Shown here piece by piece: positions 54,634-63,802 of a stretch of 64,000 nt of DNA. The number at the start of each line of letters is the position of its first letter. The stretch's first letter is position 1. A program made the position numbers and the translations under genes. Origin of the DNA: Methanosarcina vacuolata Z-761. Lineage in GTDB: Archaea > Halobacteriota > Methanosarcinia > Methanosarcinales > Methanosarcinaceae. The DNA lies in contig NZ_CP009520.1 in assembly GCF_000969905.1 (NCBI RefSeq), positions 372,001 through 436,000 on the forward strand, read 5' to 3'. The notes under the pieces were generated by a model that was not told the origin of the DNA, did not search any database, and saw only the letters and a list, made by a program, of their open reading frames with translations.

Positions 54634-55173
54634 TTAAACCGTTTTTCCCATTTCATATGCCTGTTCCATTGCTTTTGTTTCTTTGATGTCTCCAATGTTC
54701 CAGGCACCAGTTCCATAGATAATACCCTTTTCCTTTGCTCCTTCAAGACAGGAAGTAAATCCCCGGAATCCTTCAAATGTTCTCTCCATAGCCTGCTTAC
54801 TATCGTCGGCTGCCGTCGCAATAAAATAAAAATCCTTATCGCTGATTTCCATGTAACGGGAGCAAGTGCGGTCAATTAGAGTCTTCATTTGACCGTTCAT
54901 TGTGTAGAAGTAAACCGGCGTTGCCATTACAATCGCATCTGCCGCAATCATTTTTTCCAGGATTTCTGCCATGTCGTCTTTTTGGGGGCAGCCCTCTCCC
55001 ATGTTAAAACAGGTTCCACATCCTGTGCAGTAATTGATTGTTTTATCTCTCAAAAAGATCTTTTCTGTCTGATTATCTGCTTCTTTTGCTCCAAGCATAA
55101 ACTGGTCGCACAACATGTCGGAGTTTCCGCCTTTCCTCGGGCTGGCGGATAGTATCAATACTTTTTTACTCAT
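54634..55173 (-). CDS. NAD(P)H-dependent FMN reductase / iron-sulfur flavoprotein-like
   Basis: 179 aa from ATG 55173 (TGGAG upstream). Flavodoxin-like fold: SASPRKGGNSDML phosphate loop near residue 8, then TGCGTCFNMGEGC, a cysteine group like that of methanogen iron-sulfur flavoproteins, and the FMN loop ATPVYFYTMNGQMKTLIDR. Last gene of a minus-strand group starting at 59060. Likely a cytosolic flavin/quinone or oxygen-detoxifying reductase; substrate not defined. Confidence 0.85.
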   Translation of the reverse strand: MSKKVLILSASPRKGGNSDMLCDQFMLGAKEADNQTEKIFLRDKTINYCTGCGTCFNMGEGCPQKDDMAEILEKMIAADAIVMATPVYFYTMNGQMKTLIDRTCSRYMEISDKDFYFIATAADDSKQAMERTFEGFRGFTSCLEGAKEKGIIYGTGAWNIGDIKETKAMEQAYEMGKTV

Positions 55174-55272
55174 TGAAATTATCTCCATATCTTGAGTTAT
55201 CCTGATTTCTCAAAAGATTGTATCCAGCATCCTGTTATGGATTACCACATGGATTTCTTTGTATCATTAGAC

Positions 55273-56025
55273 CTACTCGGGTATTACTTCATTCAAACAC
55301 GCAATCGCATTCAATGTCCTGGGATATCCGATATATGGCAATAGCTGCGTAACTGCGTTAAGCAATGTTTCTTTATCGTTTCCAACATTTAGATTGCCCT
55401 GTATATGCCCTTTTAACTGGGGCTCACATCCTCCCAGGGATAAAATCACAGAGAATGTCAAGAGTTCTCTTGTTTTTATATCCAGTCCTTTTCTGGTGTA
55501 GTAATCACCAAAACAGTTTGCAGATAAGTATTTTTGAATATGGATCTGGTTTGCTGGTGCTGCCTCGTACATTTTATCGATTATGTCACCAAATATTTCC
55601 TTCTGAACTTCCAGCCCGTTTTCAAATCGTGTTTCCGGTGAAGTCGTAGACTGGCCTTCTAAGGGTAGTTTTATTCCCCTGCTTTCCAGTATTTCATTTG
55701 TGGCATGGATAAAATCAAATGCTTTTGCCATCCCGACATATGGTACGGATTGATATACAATCTCTTTAACCTCGATTGGAGTCACATCGACATTGAGTGC
55801 AGCACCAAGCATTACTTTATATTCGCTTAAAGTCTGGCTTGCGATTAGAGATGCCAAGATGACCATCAATCTGGTTTTTGTATCTAAATTTCCATAACTG
55901 ATCACTTCATCAAAAGCAAAATTATCGAAAACTTCTATGAGTTCCGGATCTGTTATTTTTAGTGTTGATTTATGATTGGGAAATAATTTTTCATGGTTCT
56001 TGTTTGCTGTTTCACTGATACTCAT
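55273..56025 (-). CDS. Carboxymuconolactone decarboxylase (CMD/AhpD-like) family protein
   Basis: 250 aa with two CMD domains. The first is around LDTKTRLMVILASLIASQT and VYQSVPYVGMAKAFDF. The second is around IKTRELLTFSVILSLGGCEPQLKGH and VTQLLPYIGYPRTLNA. Only one Cys is near the usual active site, so the AhpD CxxC disulfide chemistry is probably absent. Found in many bacterial redox clusters; role here unknown. Follows the aldo/keto reductase gene in the same operon. Confidence 0.85.
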   Translation of the reverse strand: MSISETANKNHEKLFPNHKSTLKITDPELIEVFDNFAFDEVISYGNLDTKTRLMVILASLIASQTLSEYKVMLGAALNVDVTPIEVKEIVYQSVPYVGMAKAFDFIHATNEILESRGIKLPLEGQSTTSPETRFENGLEVQKEIFGDIIDKMYEAAPANQIHIQKYLSANCFGDYYTRKGLDIKTRELLTFSVILSLGGCEPQLKGHIQGNLNVGNDKETLLNAVTQLLPYIGYPRTLNAIACLNEVIPE

Positions 56026-56139
56026 AATTTACCTCTCTTTTTGCCCAGGAGGATATTCGGAATCCTTTTCACCGTTTCACCGTTTCCTCCTGACAGCCAG
56101 TTTGTTCCGAAAATTGTTCGGTCAAATTCTCATTCATCT

Positions 56140-57279
56140 TTATTTTGTCGGCAATCCGGGTCCGGCCTCAAATTCCGCTGACACATCTTTTAAGTACTCT
56201 GTTATCTTCAGATGCTGAGGGCATGACTTTTCACACTGTTTACAGTCTATGCAATCGCTAGCCTTGCCATGATTTGAAGTAAGGTTCAGATAATAAACAA
56301 ACTGGCTTGAGATATTATCAGTTACAGCACGCTTTGCACTATTATACAATGCAAAGTAATCAGGTATTGCAATATTCTCAGGACACCCTGCTTCACAATA
56401 TCTACAGGTTGTGCAGGGAATCGCAGTATCTTTATTTATAATATCAATTACCTGGCTGATGGTCCTGTATTCTTCCTCATTCAGAGGCTCGAAGTCTGCC
56501 ATATATGAGGTATTATCAAGGATCTGTTCCATGGTATTCATACCGCTAAGGACCATCATGACGCCTTCCTGACTGGCAGCAAATCTGATTGCCCAGGAGG
56601 CAATGGATAATTCAGGATTATATGCTTTCATCAATTCTTCTGCTTTTTCTGGAACTGATGCAAGATTTCCACCCTTGCAGGGTTCCATTACAACAATTGG
56701 CTTGTTATGTTTTCTTGCAACTTCATAGCATCTTTTTGACTGAATGCCTGGATTCTCCCAGTCAATGTAATTGATCTGTAACTGAACAAAATCCAGTTCA
56801 GGATGAGCAGTTAGAATTTCATCCAGTAATTCCGGCGTGTCATGAAAAGAGATGCCCAGATTCTTTATTTTGCCTTCTTCTTTTTTCTTCAAAGCAAAAC
56901 CAAATGTATCAAATTTGCATGCCTGCTCATAAGCACTCACACCAATATTGTGAAGCAGGTAATAATCAAAAAATTCAACACCACAATTTTCCAGTTGCTC
57001 ATTAAAAATTCTATCCTGATCTTCCACTGCTTTTAACATTCTGGGAGGAAGTTTCGTCGCAAGAGTAAATTCATCTCTGTCATGTCTTTTTACTAAAGCT
57101 TCTCTAACAGCTTCCTCGCTCTTGAATCCATGGTATGTATATGCTGTATCAAAGTAAGTAAATCCTCTTTCCAAAAATGTATCTACCAATTTGTTTAATG
57201 CTTCTGTGTCAAATGATGTCTGATCATCTTTGTCCAGAAGTGGTAATCTCATACAGCCAAAACCTAATCGTTTTGCCAT
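56140..57279 (-). CDS. Aldo/keto reductase with C-terminal 2[4Fe-4S] ferredoxin domain
   Basis: 379 aa from ATG 57279 (AAGGGGAG just upstream). The AKR barrel has GFGCMRLP, YFDTAYTYHG (catalytic Tyr region), a Lys in ATKLPPRM and His in YYLLHNIG. The C-terminal module has CTTCRYCEAGCP and CIDCKQCEKSCP, which bind two clusters. Such fusions are common in anaerobes and probably link NAD(P)H or flavin chemistry to ferredoxin. Operon member between CMD and flavodoxin genes. Confidence 0.9.
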   Translation of the reverse strand: MAKRLGFGCMRLPLLDKDDQTSFDTEALNKLVDTFLERGFTYFDTAYTYHGFKSEEAVREALVKRHDRDEFTLATKLPPRMLKAVEDQDRIFNEQLENCGVEFFDYYLLHNIGVSAYEQACKFDTFGFALKKKEEGKIKNLGISFHDTPELLDEILTAHPELDFVQLQINYIDWENPGIQSKRCYEVARKHNKPIVVMEPCKGGNLASVPEKAEELMKAYNPELSIASWAIRFAASQEGVMMVLSGMNTMEQILDNTSYMADFEPLNEEEYRTISQVIDIINKDTAIPCTTCRYCEAGCPENIAIPDYFALYNSAKRAVTDNISSQFVYYLNLTSNHGKASDCIDCKQCEKSCPQHLKITEYLKDVSAEFEAGPGLPTK

Positions 57280-57330
57280 TTTATCTCCCCTTGCTAAATG
57301 ATCCACAAATGTCCTGTGGACTCGACCAGC

Positions 57331-57870
57331 TCACAAGGTCATACTGATTTTATTCAACCAATCTGCGACATCTTTTTTCGCTGCACTTACACGAGAGCCC
57401 TGGATCGCGAGCCCCTTCAAAAGTGTTGCTTTCGGACAAAGTTTTGCAATGTCTTTTTCACTGCGGCCTAATCCGCTTCCTTCATGTGTACAAAATGGAA
57501 CAATGGTCTTTCCGGAAAAATCATATTCTTCCAGGAATGTAAACACCGGCATCGGCATCGTTCCCCACCAGTTGGGATAACCCAGGAATATCACATTATA
57601 AGGGTCCATATTTTCTACATGGCTGGAAAGCTCAGGCCTGGCATTGTCATTCAATTCTTTTTTTGCCACGTTGGTTGTTGCAGTATAATCCCTGGGATAA
57701 GACTTTACTGTATCAATACTGAAAACATCGCCTCCTGTTATTTCCCGGATCATGTCGGCTACTACTTTTGTGTTACCGACAGGCAGATTCACGATCTTTC
57801 CACTGACATAGTTATTCCCCTCACGTGAAAAACAGGCTATCAGGCATTTCTCTTCTTTTAAAGTCGCCAT
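57331..57870 (-). CDS. Flavodoxin
   Basis: 179 aa from ATG 57870, with GAGGGACAAGGA upstream; earlier starts would add 13 residues. Flavodoxin fold: CLIACFSREGNNY phosphate loop, GYPNWWGTMPMPVFTFLEEYDF FMN loop region (read as GYPNWWGTMPMPV then FTFLEEYDF), and PFCTHEGSGLG. Of the flavodoxin_4 type found in bacterial anaerobes. A one- or two-electron carrier, presumably for the reductases in the operon. Confidence 0.85.
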   Translation of the reverse strand: MATLKEEKCLIACFSREGNNYVSGKIVNLPVGNTKVVADMIREITGGDVFSIDTVKSYPRDYTATTNVAKKELNDNARPELSSHVENMDPYNVIFLGYPNWWGTMPMPVFTFLEEYDFSGKTIVPFCTHEGSGLGRSEKDIAKLCPKATLLKGLAIQGSRVSAAKKDVADWLNKISMTL

Positions 57871-57922
57871 TCCTTGTCCCTCGCCTTCTTTTTGTTTATT
57901 CATATCCAAAATTAACTACTGA

Positions 57923-58558
57923 TTATTCCCGGATGAAATTTGTATAGATGCTTTTTTCTTTCATCGGCAACTGTACGCCAGCCTTCATGCCAGCCTCCTT
58001 GCATTTCAGGAACCATGCCATATTCCTTGCAAGCACACGCATGATCTGCAATCCTTCCAGGTCTTTTTTCACATTTTCGGGTTTTGCTCCATGAACCATA
58101 TTCCAATAGCGGGAAGAAACAATAGGCATCTCCGAAATGGTGAAATACTTATTAAGCTGGTCAAGTGTGGCTGTCGTCCCTGCTCTCCTTGCGGAAACAA
58201 CTGCTGCCGCTGGTTTCAGATAAAAAGACTGTCTTCCTCCCTGCAGGTCAGCATAGAAAACGCAATCCATAAAAGACGTAATCGCACCACCCGCAGCTGC
58301 ATAATGCACCGGAGAACCGAAAATAAATCCATCTGCATCTTTGGCAATGTTAAGAAAATCGTTGACGCGGTCATTAAATGCACAGAGCCCTGTTTTGGCA
58401 CAGCTCTTGCAGGCAGTGCACCCGGTAAGAGGCTTTTTTCCGATCCAAAAAATTTCTGTGTCAATCTCTTCTTCATTCAAGGTCTTTGCTACTTCTGAAA
58501 GAGCCGTATAGGTACAGCCTTTCTCATGCGGACTTCCGTTTACTAATAATACTTTCAC
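57923..58558 (-). CDS. Flavodoxin-family NAD(P)H-dependent oxidoreductase
   Basis: 211 aa from GTG 58558 (GGTGG upstream). An ORF back to 58663 overlaps the cupin gene but lacks a ribosome site. It has VNGSPHEKGCTYTAL as phosphate loop, CTACKSCAKTGLC as a Cys cluster, and FGSPVHYAAAGGAITSFMD as FMN loop. Similar to bacterial multimeric flavodoxin WrbA-like/NADPH-dependent FMN reductases. Second gene of the operon. Confidence 0.85.
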   Translation of the reverse strand: MKVLLVNGSPHEKGCTYTALSEVAKTLNEEEIDTEIFWIGKKPLTGCTACKSCAKTGLCAFNDRVNDFLNIAKDADGFIFGSPVHYAAAGGAITSFMDCVFYADLQGGRQSFYLKPAAAVVSARRAGTTATLDQLNKYFTISEMPIVSSRYWNMVHGAKPENVKKDLEGLQIMRVLARNMAWFLKCKEAGMKAGVQLPMKEKSIYTNFIRE

Positions 58559-58640
58559 TCTTATGCCACCAATTGCATTTTTTATCTTTTTTAACTCTCT
58601 ATTCTGTTTCCAGTGATTTTTATTTTTGATAGTGATGCTA

Positions 58641-59060
58641 TCATAAATTGTTATATTCTTCATCTGTTACGGGTTCTAGCCATTCAGCAGGACCCGCATT
58701 GACATTTGTCTCTACAGAAAGGTGTATGAACCAACTGTCTGGAGCCGCTCCATGCCAGTGCTTTACATTTGGATGAATTTTTACTACATCACCAGGATTA
58801 AGTTCCTGTGCAGGCTTTCCTTCCTCCTGATAGTAACCACGTCCGCCTGTTACTAACAGGATCTGTCCGCCCGGATGCTTATGCCAGTTATTCCGACAGC
58901 CGGGTTCAAATGTCACATTGCCTATGGGACAATTAAATTCATTATCCCTGTCTACCAGCATGCTAAGCCATGCTTTACCTGAAAAATACTTGCTGAACTG
59001 TTCCGGAAGTTTTTCACCTTTCGGGAAAATTACACTTTCACTTAAGTTTGATTTGTCCAT
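58641..59060 (-). CDS. Cupin-domain protein
   Basis: 139 aa from ATG 59060, which has AAGGGGGAC upstream; the reading frame extends to 59111 without a site. Cupin motif 1 is NWHKHPGGQILLVTGGRGYY and motif 2 PGDVVKIHPNVKHWHGA, with the His/Glu metal ligands mostly present. First gene of the redox operon, about 190 bp after the operator at 59248. In bacteria such cupins are often encoded with CMD and flavodoxin-type genes. Confidence 0.88.
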   Translation of the reverse strand: MDKSNLSESVIFPKGEKLPEQFSKYFSGKAWLSMLVDRDNEFNCPIGNVTFEPGCRNNWHKHPGGQILLVTGGRGYYQEEGKPAQELNPGDVVKIHPNVKHWHGAAPDSWFIHLSVETNVNAGPAEWLEPVTDEEYNNL

Positions 59061-59247
59061 ATTTTGGTCCCCCTTTTCATTTTTCATGATGCTTAATTTC
59101 TTGAATGTCAAATATTCTTACTGAAAAGTCTACTAGCCGTGGCCTACCGTTAATACCGACAACTTTCATAATGTTCTCTCTTATTTTACTTTCATTATGA
59201 TTGTCACAATTTTCTTTCTTAATCGTTTACTCGATCAACTACATGAG

Positions 59248-59261
59248 TGACTGATCAGTCA
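59248..59261. promoter_or_regulatory. Perfect TGACTGATCAGTCA palindrome: predicted TetR operator of the redox operon
   Basis: A 14-bp perfect palindrome in the 399-bp gap between the cupin start (59060) and the MBL gene end (59460). It matches the site just before tetR (61430-61443) in 13 of 14 positions. It is the only such strong copy ahead of the six-gene operon. The rest of the gap holds no gene. Confidence 0.7.
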
Positions 59262-59459
59262 TCGTATAAGATTTAATGGTATATAAAAGTAAGCCATACA
59301 GAGAAAGGTAAAATGTAAAAAATTGAAAAATAATTTTTCAACATGCCTAGATTCTTCTCCTTCGCTCAAACCGCTTTTCTCATTCATATCCCAACTCTAT
59401 GACTTTGTTTCCTCTGATATCCCCCCATTCCAGGCATCATCTCCTTAGATAATGTTCTT

Positions 59460-60587
59460 TCAAAAATCCCACCAGGGAGTCGAAGGCATGTGTAGGTCTG
59501 AATCTAATAGAACGGTTTCACCAATTTCCGGGGCAATTATGTTTACTTCTCTTTTTTTTGCCTCCTTTTGTGCTCTTTCTATTGGTTCATTCCAACCATG
59601 ATTAGCTAATGTAAATGCTCCCCAATGCATCAACATCATGGTCTCACCATTCGCATCCAGATTAGCCTGAACAGATTGTTCCGGTACCATATGAATATCC
59701 GACCAGCTCGGATCATATTGGGCACCTTCGATCAAGGTTATATCAAAAGGTCCGTATTTATTTCCGATCTCCTTAAAATGTGGACCGTATCCACCGTCTC
59801 CACTGGTATATATTCGAGTTTTATTTCCCAGGATGACCCATCCACCCCATAGAGTAGTATCGATATTAAACGGATCTCTTCCGGAGAAATGTCTGGCTGG
59901 TGTCAAAACAACGGTTAAGCCCTGATATTCCGTTTCTTCCCACCAATTGAGTTCCGTAATTTTTTCTTTTGGAATACCCCATCGAAACAGATGAGCACTA
60001 ACTCCAAGAGGAACAAAGAAATGTGATACTTTGCTGTTTAGTTTAACAATAGATTGATAATCTAAGTGGTCATAATGGTCATGTGTGATAAAAACTGCAT
60101 CAATAGGCGGCATTTCATCAATAAGATGCAGCATAATATCTTCACTGTATTCATATCTTTTAATTCCCACAAATGAAACCGGCGAGGCAATAGGACTCAG
60201 CATAGGATCTATCAATAACTTTTTATTATCAATACTAAGCAGAAAAGCAGAGTGTCCAAACCAGGTCAGACTATCATTTTCACTTTTAATTTTGTTCCAG
60301 TCAATGGCAGAAACAGGAATTGGACCACTCGGGTTGCGGTCTTTAGCCTCTGAAGCAGAATCCTCATTCATTAATGAAGCGTCTGAGGAATTTATAACAA
60401 ACTCTGTAGGATCCTCATTAATAAATTTCCCATCAACATAATTATTTAAATGTTGATACATTTCTGTTTGTTCTTTTGTTGGATTCCCACCGAAAGCCGG
60501 GTCTATGTTTATAAACAAGATAATAAAGACACCCAATAGAAGCAAAAAACTGAGTAAATATAACCCCATTTTTTTAATCCTTTTCAT
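59460..60587 (-). CDS. Membrane-anchored metallo-beta-lactamase-fold hydrolase (NAPE-PLD/UlaG-like)
   Basis: 375 aa. An N-terminal hydrophobic segment (YLLSFLLLLGVFIILFINI) is a signal or anchor. The catalytic domain has WFGHSAFLL, the metal motif THDHYDHLDY, ARHFSGRD, and later GAQYDPSWSDIHM and MMLMHWGAFTLANH. This is the RomA/NAPE-PLD-like subgroup. Substrate unknown. It lies between the TetR gene and the redox operon on the same strand, with a weaker operator-like site at 60802. Confidence 0.85.
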   Translation of the reverse strand: MKRIKKMGLYLLSFLLLLGVFIILFINIDPAFGGNPTKEQTEMYQHLNNYVDGKFINEDPTEFVINSSDASLMNEDSASEAKDRNPSGPIPVSAIDWNKIKSENDSLTWFGHSAFLLSIDNKKLLIDPMLSPIASPVSFVGIKRYEYSEDIMLHLIDEMPPIDAVFITHDHYDHLDYQSIVKLNSKVSHFFVPLGVSAHLFRWGIPKEKITELNWWEETEYQGLTVVLTPARHFSGRDPFNIDTTLWGGWVILGNKTRIYTSGDGGYGPHFKEIGNKYGPFDITLIEGAQYDPSWSDIHMVPEQSVQANLDANGETMMLMHWGAFTLANHGWNEPIERAQKEAKKREVNIIAPEIGETVLLDSDLHMPSTPWWDF

Positions 60588-60801
60588 ATTTTCACTTCTG
60601 TAATTCCAATTTTACGCAGCCAATTGGAGATCCCATTCTGCGCTTTTTTACGTTTCTACTCAGGACTGCAAAACCATCCAGAATAGGGCAGGACGACTCT
60701 TACTGTATACACTGAGGAGTTATTATGGTACGATGGAAAGGAGATGCCTTTGATTTCCTGTTTATTTTATAGATAGTGAATATCTTAATCGAGCATATGA
60801 C

Positions 60802-60815
60802 TGACTAATCACTTT
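60802..60815. promoter_or_regulatory. Weak operator-like site upstream of the MBL gene
   Basis: TGACTAATCACTTT matches the reverse of the tetR site (TGACTAATCAGTCA) in 11 of 14 positions and overlaps an extra TGACTGACT half-site. It lies about 215 bp before the MBL start and just after the tetR stop. Confidence 0.45.
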
Positions 60816-60834
60816 AATATTGAGTGAAAAAAAA

Positions 60835-61413
60835 TTAGTTATTAGCCAGACCTTTCCAAATAATCTGGAATCCATCTTCTATAACCTTATTTTCATCCAG
60901 TGATAAATCTGAATCAATGATAAGGTTCACTACCGCCCTGCTACCCTGATAAAACATTGCAATGGTAAGCTCCGCAGAAAAATCTCTGATTTCTCCCGCT
61001 TTTATTCCTTCATCCACAAGCTTATGGAGGAATACATACTCTTTCATCACTTCATCACGTGTAAACTTTGTGATGTAAGGAGATGAACAGAACTGCCCGA
61101 CAAAAAGGAATTCTTCCTGATTTGCTACTCCCCATTTGATTAGATTTGACCATATTTTTTTTAATTTATCCTTGAAGGTATTCTGTGCCTCAATTTCTTT
61201 TCCCATACTGCGGCTTAAATCTCCTTTTACCTCAAAATACAGACTATTGATAAGGTCTTCCTTTGTAGGAAAATAGTTGAAAAGCGTGCCTGTGGCTACA
61301 CCTGCTTCTTTTGAAATCTGAGCAGTGGATGTACCGTGGAAGCCTCTTTCTGTGAAGAGCTTTAAGGCTGCTTCCAGAATGGCTGTTTTTTTGTCTTTGA
61401 CCTGTTCTTTCAT
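60835..61413 (-). CDS. TetR/AcrR-family transcriptional regulator
   Basis: 192 aa. The N-terminal HTH is standard: ILEAALKLFTERGFHGTSTAQI followed by SKEAGVATGTLFNYFPTKEDL (residues ~11-53). The C-terminal ligand domain has DEVMKEYVFLHKLVDEGIKAGE. A 14-bp palindrome lies 17 bp before the start, so self-repression is likely. The same site before the cupin operon suggests control of the redox genes; the inducer is unknown. TetR proteins of this kind are mostly bacterial. Confidence 0.9.
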   Translation of the reverse strand: MKEQVKDKKTAILEAALKLFTERGFHGTSTAQISKEAGVATGTLFNYFPTKEDLINSLYFEVKGDLSRSMGKEIEAQNTFKDKLKKIWSNLIKWGVANQEEFLFVGQFCSSPYITKFTRDEVMKEYVFLHKLVDEGIKAGEIRDFSAELTIAMFYQGSRAVVNLIIDSDLSLDENKVIEDGFQIIWKGLANN

Positions 61414-61429
61414 GTATTATCTCTATAAT

Positions 61430-61443
61430 TGACTGATTAGTCA
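61430..61443. promoter_or_regulatory. TGACTGATTAGTCA palindrome: predicted TetR autoregulatory operator
   Basis: TGACT and AGTCA half-sites separated by GATT, one base off a perfect palindrome, immediately upstream of the tetR start codon (61413). Confidence 0.7.
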
Positions 61444-61599
61444 TTTATGTTTTAATATTAAGTTATTATAAATACTTTATGGCATTTTATTCTTGGCTTT
61501 TAGCAGGTATTGCAGTACATAAGGGATTTTTGGCAACTTAAGTAAAAAATATCCAGCGATACATTTAAAAATCCGAATTGTTAATGTGTAGAGATCATC

Positions 61600-62301
61600 A
61601 TGCTCATAGTACTCTCATTAGGCGGTTCAATTCTCGCAAAAAATCTAGATCCCGATCGTTTTTTAAAATATGCGGATGTTCTCCGTAAGCTCTCGAAAAA
61701 GCATACCCTGCTTGTAGTAGCCGGAGGAGGAGAAGCGGCAAGGAATTACATCGAAACTGCAAGGGCAGTTGGTGCCGATGAAGTTACATGCGACTACATA
61801 GGTATCGAAATTACTCGCCTGAATGCACACTTGCTTGCTGCAGCTCTTGGGCCCGATGCCTCTCCGGAAATTCCTACAAATTATCTGGAAGCTGCAAAGG
61901 CTATACGTCCCGGAAAGGTAGTCGTCATGGGAGGAATTACCCCTGGCCAGACAACGGATGCCGTTGCTGCAATTCTTGCAGAGTTCCTGCGGGCAGACCT
62001 GCTGGCAATTGCAACCTCGATTGACGGAGTTTATTCCGCAGACCCTAACTGTGACCCTTCGGCCGTAAAGTACGATAAAATCTCTCCTGAGAAGCTCATA
62101 AACATAGTCATGGCAATCGAGATGAAAGCAGGTTCCAAGTCCCCTGTTGACCCTGTAGCCGCAAAAATTATAGAACGCTGCAAGCTCGATGCACTTGTCA
62201 TGGATGCCCGGAATCCTGCCATGCTCGGAGAAGTTCTCGATGGGGAAGCCGTCAAAAAATCTCCAATATCCTGCGGGACCTGGATTACGACAAAGATGTG
62301 A
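61600..62301 (+). CDS. pyrH: UMP kinase, archaeal type
   Basis: 233 aa amino-acid-kinase fold. It has SLGGSIL at residues 6-12, VVAGGGEAARNYIETAR near 39-55, GGITPGQTTDAVAA near 110, and the nucleotide-binding TSIDGVYSADP with Lys in PSAVKYDKI. It phosphorylates UMP to UDP with ATP in pyrimidine synthesis, cytosol. The archaeal form is shorter than bacterial PyrH. Monocistronic; ATG 61600 has GAGAT upstream. Confidence 0.9.
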   Translation: MLIVLSLGGSILAKNLDPDRFLKYADVLRKLSKKHTLLVVAGGGEAARNYIETARAVGADEVTCDYIGIEITRLNAHLLAAALGPDASPEIPTNYLEAAKAIRPGKVVVMGGITPGQTTDAVAAILAEFLRADLLAIATSIDGVYSADPNCDPSAVKYDKISPEKLINIVMAIEMKAGSKSPVDPVAAKIIERCKLDALVMDARNPAMLGEVLDGEAVKKSPISCGTWITTKM

Positions 62302-62310
62302 GGCTCAAAA

Positions 62311-62371
62311 CTCAAACCAATCAAGACTTAAAGTTCAAACCAATTAAGACTTAAAGTTCAAACCAATTAAG
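62311..62371. repeat. 23-bp tandem repeat after pyrH
   Basis: Two and a half copies of TTCAAACCAATTAAGACTT plus AAAG (62311-62371) between pyrH and the exported protein gene. The rest of the gap to 62595 has no other feature. Confidence 0.7.
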
Positions 62372-62595
62372 GCTCAGACCAGTATTAACAGCCAGACAAG
62401 ATAGAGTTCGAAAAATAAAAGCTGGCTTCAAAATCTTTATTTTTACAGAAAATGAAAACTTAAACATAGAGGTTCCGACATATATCCCAATAACAGAAAA
62501 CAGACGGAAGTGTCGGTTTAGAGTTTAGAACTCCTACAAAGCCAGTTTCCTGAAGTTTCTGTCCTGATATTTCTTAAAGGGAGGAGGAGTCGGGT

Positions 62596-63774
62596 TTGAG
62601 CTTGCCTGAAAGAAAGAGTTCTTTTAGACAGAGAGGGTTTATTTTCCACTTTTTTTTCATTCTTCTATTCCTGATAATCTTCTGCGCTGATCTCATTCCT
62701 GCTTTCGCTGCAGTAGATGGGACAGCCTTTGAAAAGGAAAGGCAGAGAGATGCCGTTATCATGGATTTTTTCTCGGACAATGTGCTCGCGGATACTACAG
62801 TACGGTTTGAGCAGCCTCTTGAAAATGTTTCTCTTGTTTTTACTTTGAATTCGGAGACGAAACTGCTGAAATCGGAAACTTTTCTTCTAGGGCCTGTTAA
62901 GAAAGGGCAGGAAGTTACAAAAGTACTTTTCTGGGGAATTGAGAATGATTTTGGAAAAGATACGGACTCTTATACAGCGCAGGTTTATGTTAAAAACGGG
63001 AATGAAAGCCTTGCTTTCAGAAAACTTTCATTTTCCGACCGCAATCCCATCCTTTCAAAACTTAAACTTGTTGACTTCTCCGCAGATTCCGAGAAAGCTT
63101 CAGTTTTAATGAGTCTTACAAGCCCTGCTAACCTCAGGAGTATACAGGCGCCTGAACCCGGCGTGATCGACCTTGACCTTAAACTTCTCTCAGGAACGGA
63201 AATCGTGTATTCTGAAAAGCATAAGAATATCCCTGTTACCAGCACTTATTACAATGTAAGCTACTGGCCTTTCCTGCTTGAGAAAAATAAAAACTACACT
63301 GCCCTTTTGAAGGTCCATTCCCACTCTCCTGATGTCACTGCAGCCTACATATCGAACTTCAAGTCCGAAGAAAAAGTGGAAATTGTTGACCGGGATATTG
63401 ATGTGGATGAATACGGAGCAAGTGTTACTGTCATCGGAAGATCCCAGGTGCCCTTTGACGGATTTGTAAGGGTTGTGCTGACTCCTAAAGATGGGAAGGT
63501 ACAGGTTTTTGAGGAAACCGCAGATATCCTGACCTCGAGAAAAGAAGATACGGTAGGAATAATTTGGCAGGGAGTCCCGAAGGGAGATTATAATGTAAAG
63601 ATCTATGTGCTTAATTCCGAAGGAGAAATTCTGGACAGCCATGAAACGGTTTTGAGGGTTTTTGAGCCGGTTGCTGAAGCAACCCCCGTCGAAGAATCTC
63701 CGTCTATTTGCTTCTTCACAGTTCTGGGGATTTTTCTCTGCGCTGGAATCTTGTCTGGAAGGAAAAGGAAATAA
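62596..63774 (+). CDS. Exported protein with C-terminal membrane anchor, function unknown
   Basis: 392 aa from TTG 62596 with GGGAGGAGGAG upstream. N-terminal signal (RQRGFIFHFFFILLFLIIF, AFA cleavage region). A large beta-rich extracellular part of roughly three Ig-like segments follows, e.g. VRFEQPLENVSLVFTLNS, AQVYVKNGNESLAF and VKIYVLNSEGEILDSHE. The C-terminal SICFFTVLGIFLCAGILS plus GRKRK is a stop-transfer anchor. It precedes a MacB-like permease gene at 63909, so an export or envelope role is possible. Confidence 0.75.
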   Translation: MSLPERKSSFRQRGFIFHFFFILLFLIIFCADLIPAFAAVDGTAFEKERQRDAVIMDFFSDNVLADTTVRFEQPLENVSLVFTLNSETKLLKSETFLLGPVKKGQEVTKVLFWGIENDFGKDTDSYTAQVYVKNGNESLAFRKLSFSDRNPILSKLKLVDFSADSEKASVLMSLTSPANLRSIQAPEPGVIDLDLKLLSGTEIVYSEKHKNIPVTSTYYNVSYWPFLLEKNKNYTALLKVHSHSPDVTAAYISNFKSEEKVEIVDRDIDVDEYGASVTVIGRSQVPFDGFVRVVLTPKDGKVQVFEETADILTSRKEDTVGIIWQGVPKGDYNVKIYVLNSEGEILDSHETVLRVFEPVAEATPVEESPSICFFTVLGIFLCAGILSGRKRK

Positions 63775-63802
63775 AGAGTTCTGAAAAAGGAAAATAAAAA
63801 GT

